In this document: piece by piece, positions 6,481 to 7,438 of the stretch
How positions within the stretch are numbered: the first letter of the stretch is position 1
How the letters are laid out: each line of letters starts with the position of its first letter
From: Nitratifractor sp.
Lineage (GTDB): Bacteria > Campylobacterota > Campylobacteria > Campylobacterales > Sulfurovaceae
Direction: 5' to 3'
Assembly (NCBI GenBank): GCA_015490055.1
Contig: WFYP01000185.1
Span: forward strand, 1-7,438
Length of the DNA stretch: 7,438 bases
Notes under the pieces: generated by a model
Database searches by the model: none
Told to the model about the DNA's origin: nothing
The model's input: the letters and a program-made list of their open reading frames with translations, nothing else
Position numbers and translations under genes: made by a program

Positions 6481-7438
6481 AAAATATCCTCAAAACTATC
6501 CATTAACTCTTTTTGTAAAATATCCCAATTATCATCATTTAAAATATGATTAGTAACAACTCCATCTTTTTCATCCAAAACATTAAAAGAGATTCTATCT
6601 CTATAATTATTCCTTTTAGATATAGCATTAAGATAGTCCGCCATAAATGGACTATGAGTAGAAAAGACTATTTTAACCCCTGCATTCATTAGTTCTACAA
6701 AAAGTTCCACCATTTTAAGTTGCCAACTAGGATAAAGATGAACCTCTGGCTCTTCCCAATAGAGGACAGAGCCTTTTTTGAGAGCTTTATTTGTTACTAG
6801 ATATTGTAATAGTCCTATGCTTTTAGTTCCTGATGATGCATTAACTATATCGTAATTTTTATCATCTTTTTTATTAAAAATAAATGAATCACCACTACTT
6901 TCAATATCACCTTCAATAATTTTTTTAGATTTTTCTGTAAAATCTTTAATTAATTTATCTTGCTCTTCATCAATAAACGAATAGTCTGTGTCTAAAATAT
7001 TTAAAAGAGACTCTATATGATAAGGTGTTTTACCTTCTTCTCTTTTCATAAATTTTTTAAACTCTAATATTAACGGTGTTTCTACAAATATTACTTCTCC
7101 TACGCTATCCAATATAATTCTATCTTCTATATCGATTATTTTATCTTTATATGTAATTTTTAATTTGCCAAAATTTATTTCAAAGTTATTTGAAATTTGT
7201 TCTAAATTTGAAAAAATAGAATTCAATATATTAGATAAAAACAAATGTTTTTTATTGCTAGTATCTAATTCTTTCATAATTTGAAATTTTTTAATAATAT
7301 CATTAACTATTTTTTTTGCTTGTCCTTCTAAATATTGGGAAATTTCTTTTCTAAAAGTAACAAAATCATTATTATCGACTAAAGTATTAAGTTCAGAAAC
7401 AATACTTGAATCTTCATTACTAAGGAAGATATCAGTTA
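6465..7438 (-). CDS. AAA/OLD-like ABC-type ATPase, C-terminal part
   Basis: The C-terminal 323 residues of a larger ATPase. The frame stays open to the window edge, so the Met at 7277 is internal and the Walker A region lies outside. Visible motifs: the ABC-like signature SSGTKSIGLL (about 6813-6836), a Walker B with paired glutamates in VLYWEEPEVHLYPSWQ (about 6735-6767), and the switch histidine in FSTHSPF (about 6648-6662). These are the marks of the AAA_15/AAA_21 group that includes OLD-family, PtuA-like and other defence or SMC-like ATPases. No Toprim domain follows; the protein stops shortly after the ATPase core. The next gene starts inside its 3' end. Its 5' portion is very AT-rich (hand count 9 G/C of 60 at 7141-7200 and again at 7261-7320), consistent with acquired DNA. 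Likely the motor or sensor of a two-gene defence cassette (inference); exact family unresolved. Confidence 0.82.
   Translation of the reverse strand, partial: TDIFLSNEDSSIVSELNTLVDNNDFVTFRKEISQYLEGQAKKIVNDIIKKFQIMKELDTSNKKHLFLSNILNSIFSNLEQISNNFEINFGKLKITYKDKIIDIEDRIILDSVGEVIFVETPLILEFKKFMKREEGKTPYHIESLLNILDTDYSFIDEEQDKLIKDFTEKSKKIIEGDIESSGDSFIFNKKDDKNYDIVNASSGTKSIGLLQYLVTNKALKKGSVLYWEEPEVHLYPSWQLKMVELFVELMNAGVKIVFSTHSPFMADYLNAISKRNNYRDRISFNVLDEKDGVVTNHILNDDNWDILQKELMDSFEDILWQYL
6488..6491 (-). promoter_or_regulatory. Ribosome binding site of the broken partner gene
   Basis: The minus strand reads GAGG seven bases before GTG at 6480. It lies within the last codons of the ATPase gene (segment SFEDILW). 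It identifies GTG as the original start of the interrupted small gene and points to coupled translation with the ATPase. Confidence 0.55.

Noticed and set aside
7275..7277. ATG as the start of the ATPase
   Set aside because: The frame is open upstream to the window edge with ordinary protein sequence, and a P-loop ATPase must have its Walker A before the parts seen here.
1..7438. tRNA, rRNA, CRISPR array or insertion sequence
   Set aside because: I looked for cloverleaf-like ends, regular spaced repeats and transposase motifs and saw none.

Overview
The window looks like chromosomal DNA of a Campylobacterota member (Epsilonproteobacteria; Sulfurimonas, Sulfurovum and Arcobacter relatives are the sort I have in mind). 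The grounds are low GC, codon preferences rich in TTA, AGA and AAA, and above all a MutS of the HNH-fused MutS7 type, which is known from this phylum, some giant viruses and octocoral mitochondria. Genus cannot be decided from the sequence alone.

Layout. Positions 80-1615 carry two plus-strand genes: a degenerate tandem universal-stress-like protein and a DUF4395 membrane protein with two CxxC pairs. They converge on a minus-strand block across a 140-base gap (1616-1755) that holds a GC-rich palindrome of the REP type. The minus-strand block, read from right to left, starts with the C-terminal part of an AAA/OLD-like ABC-type ATPase whose 5' end lies beyond the window (6465-7438). Next is a coupled small gene broken by one in-frame TAA (5938-6480). 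Then comes mutS7 (2959-5880), which has its own good promoter and a TTG start. It is followed closely by a RimL-type acetyltransferase (2383-2925), a small uncharacterised protein (2148-2393) and a MazG-like nucleotide pyrophosphohydrolase (1756-2151). These last three overlap one another and are almost certainly co-transcribed, probably with mutS7.

How the genes fit together. MutS7 joins mismatch binding, ATPase and an HNH nuclease module in one chain, so it could recognise and nick on its own. A MazG-type NTP hydrolase in the same apparent operon would fit a genome-hygiene theme (inference). The ATPase plus small-protein pair resembles two-gene anti-phage or restriction cassettes. If the intact small protein is read through the stop, it shows a D-x12-E-x-K pattern like PD-(D/E)xK nucleases. 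The nonsense codon lies just before this pattern, so the cassette is probably inactivated here unless the stop is a sequencing error or is suppressed. This broken cassette and the MutS7 operon are the two parts most worth a second look.
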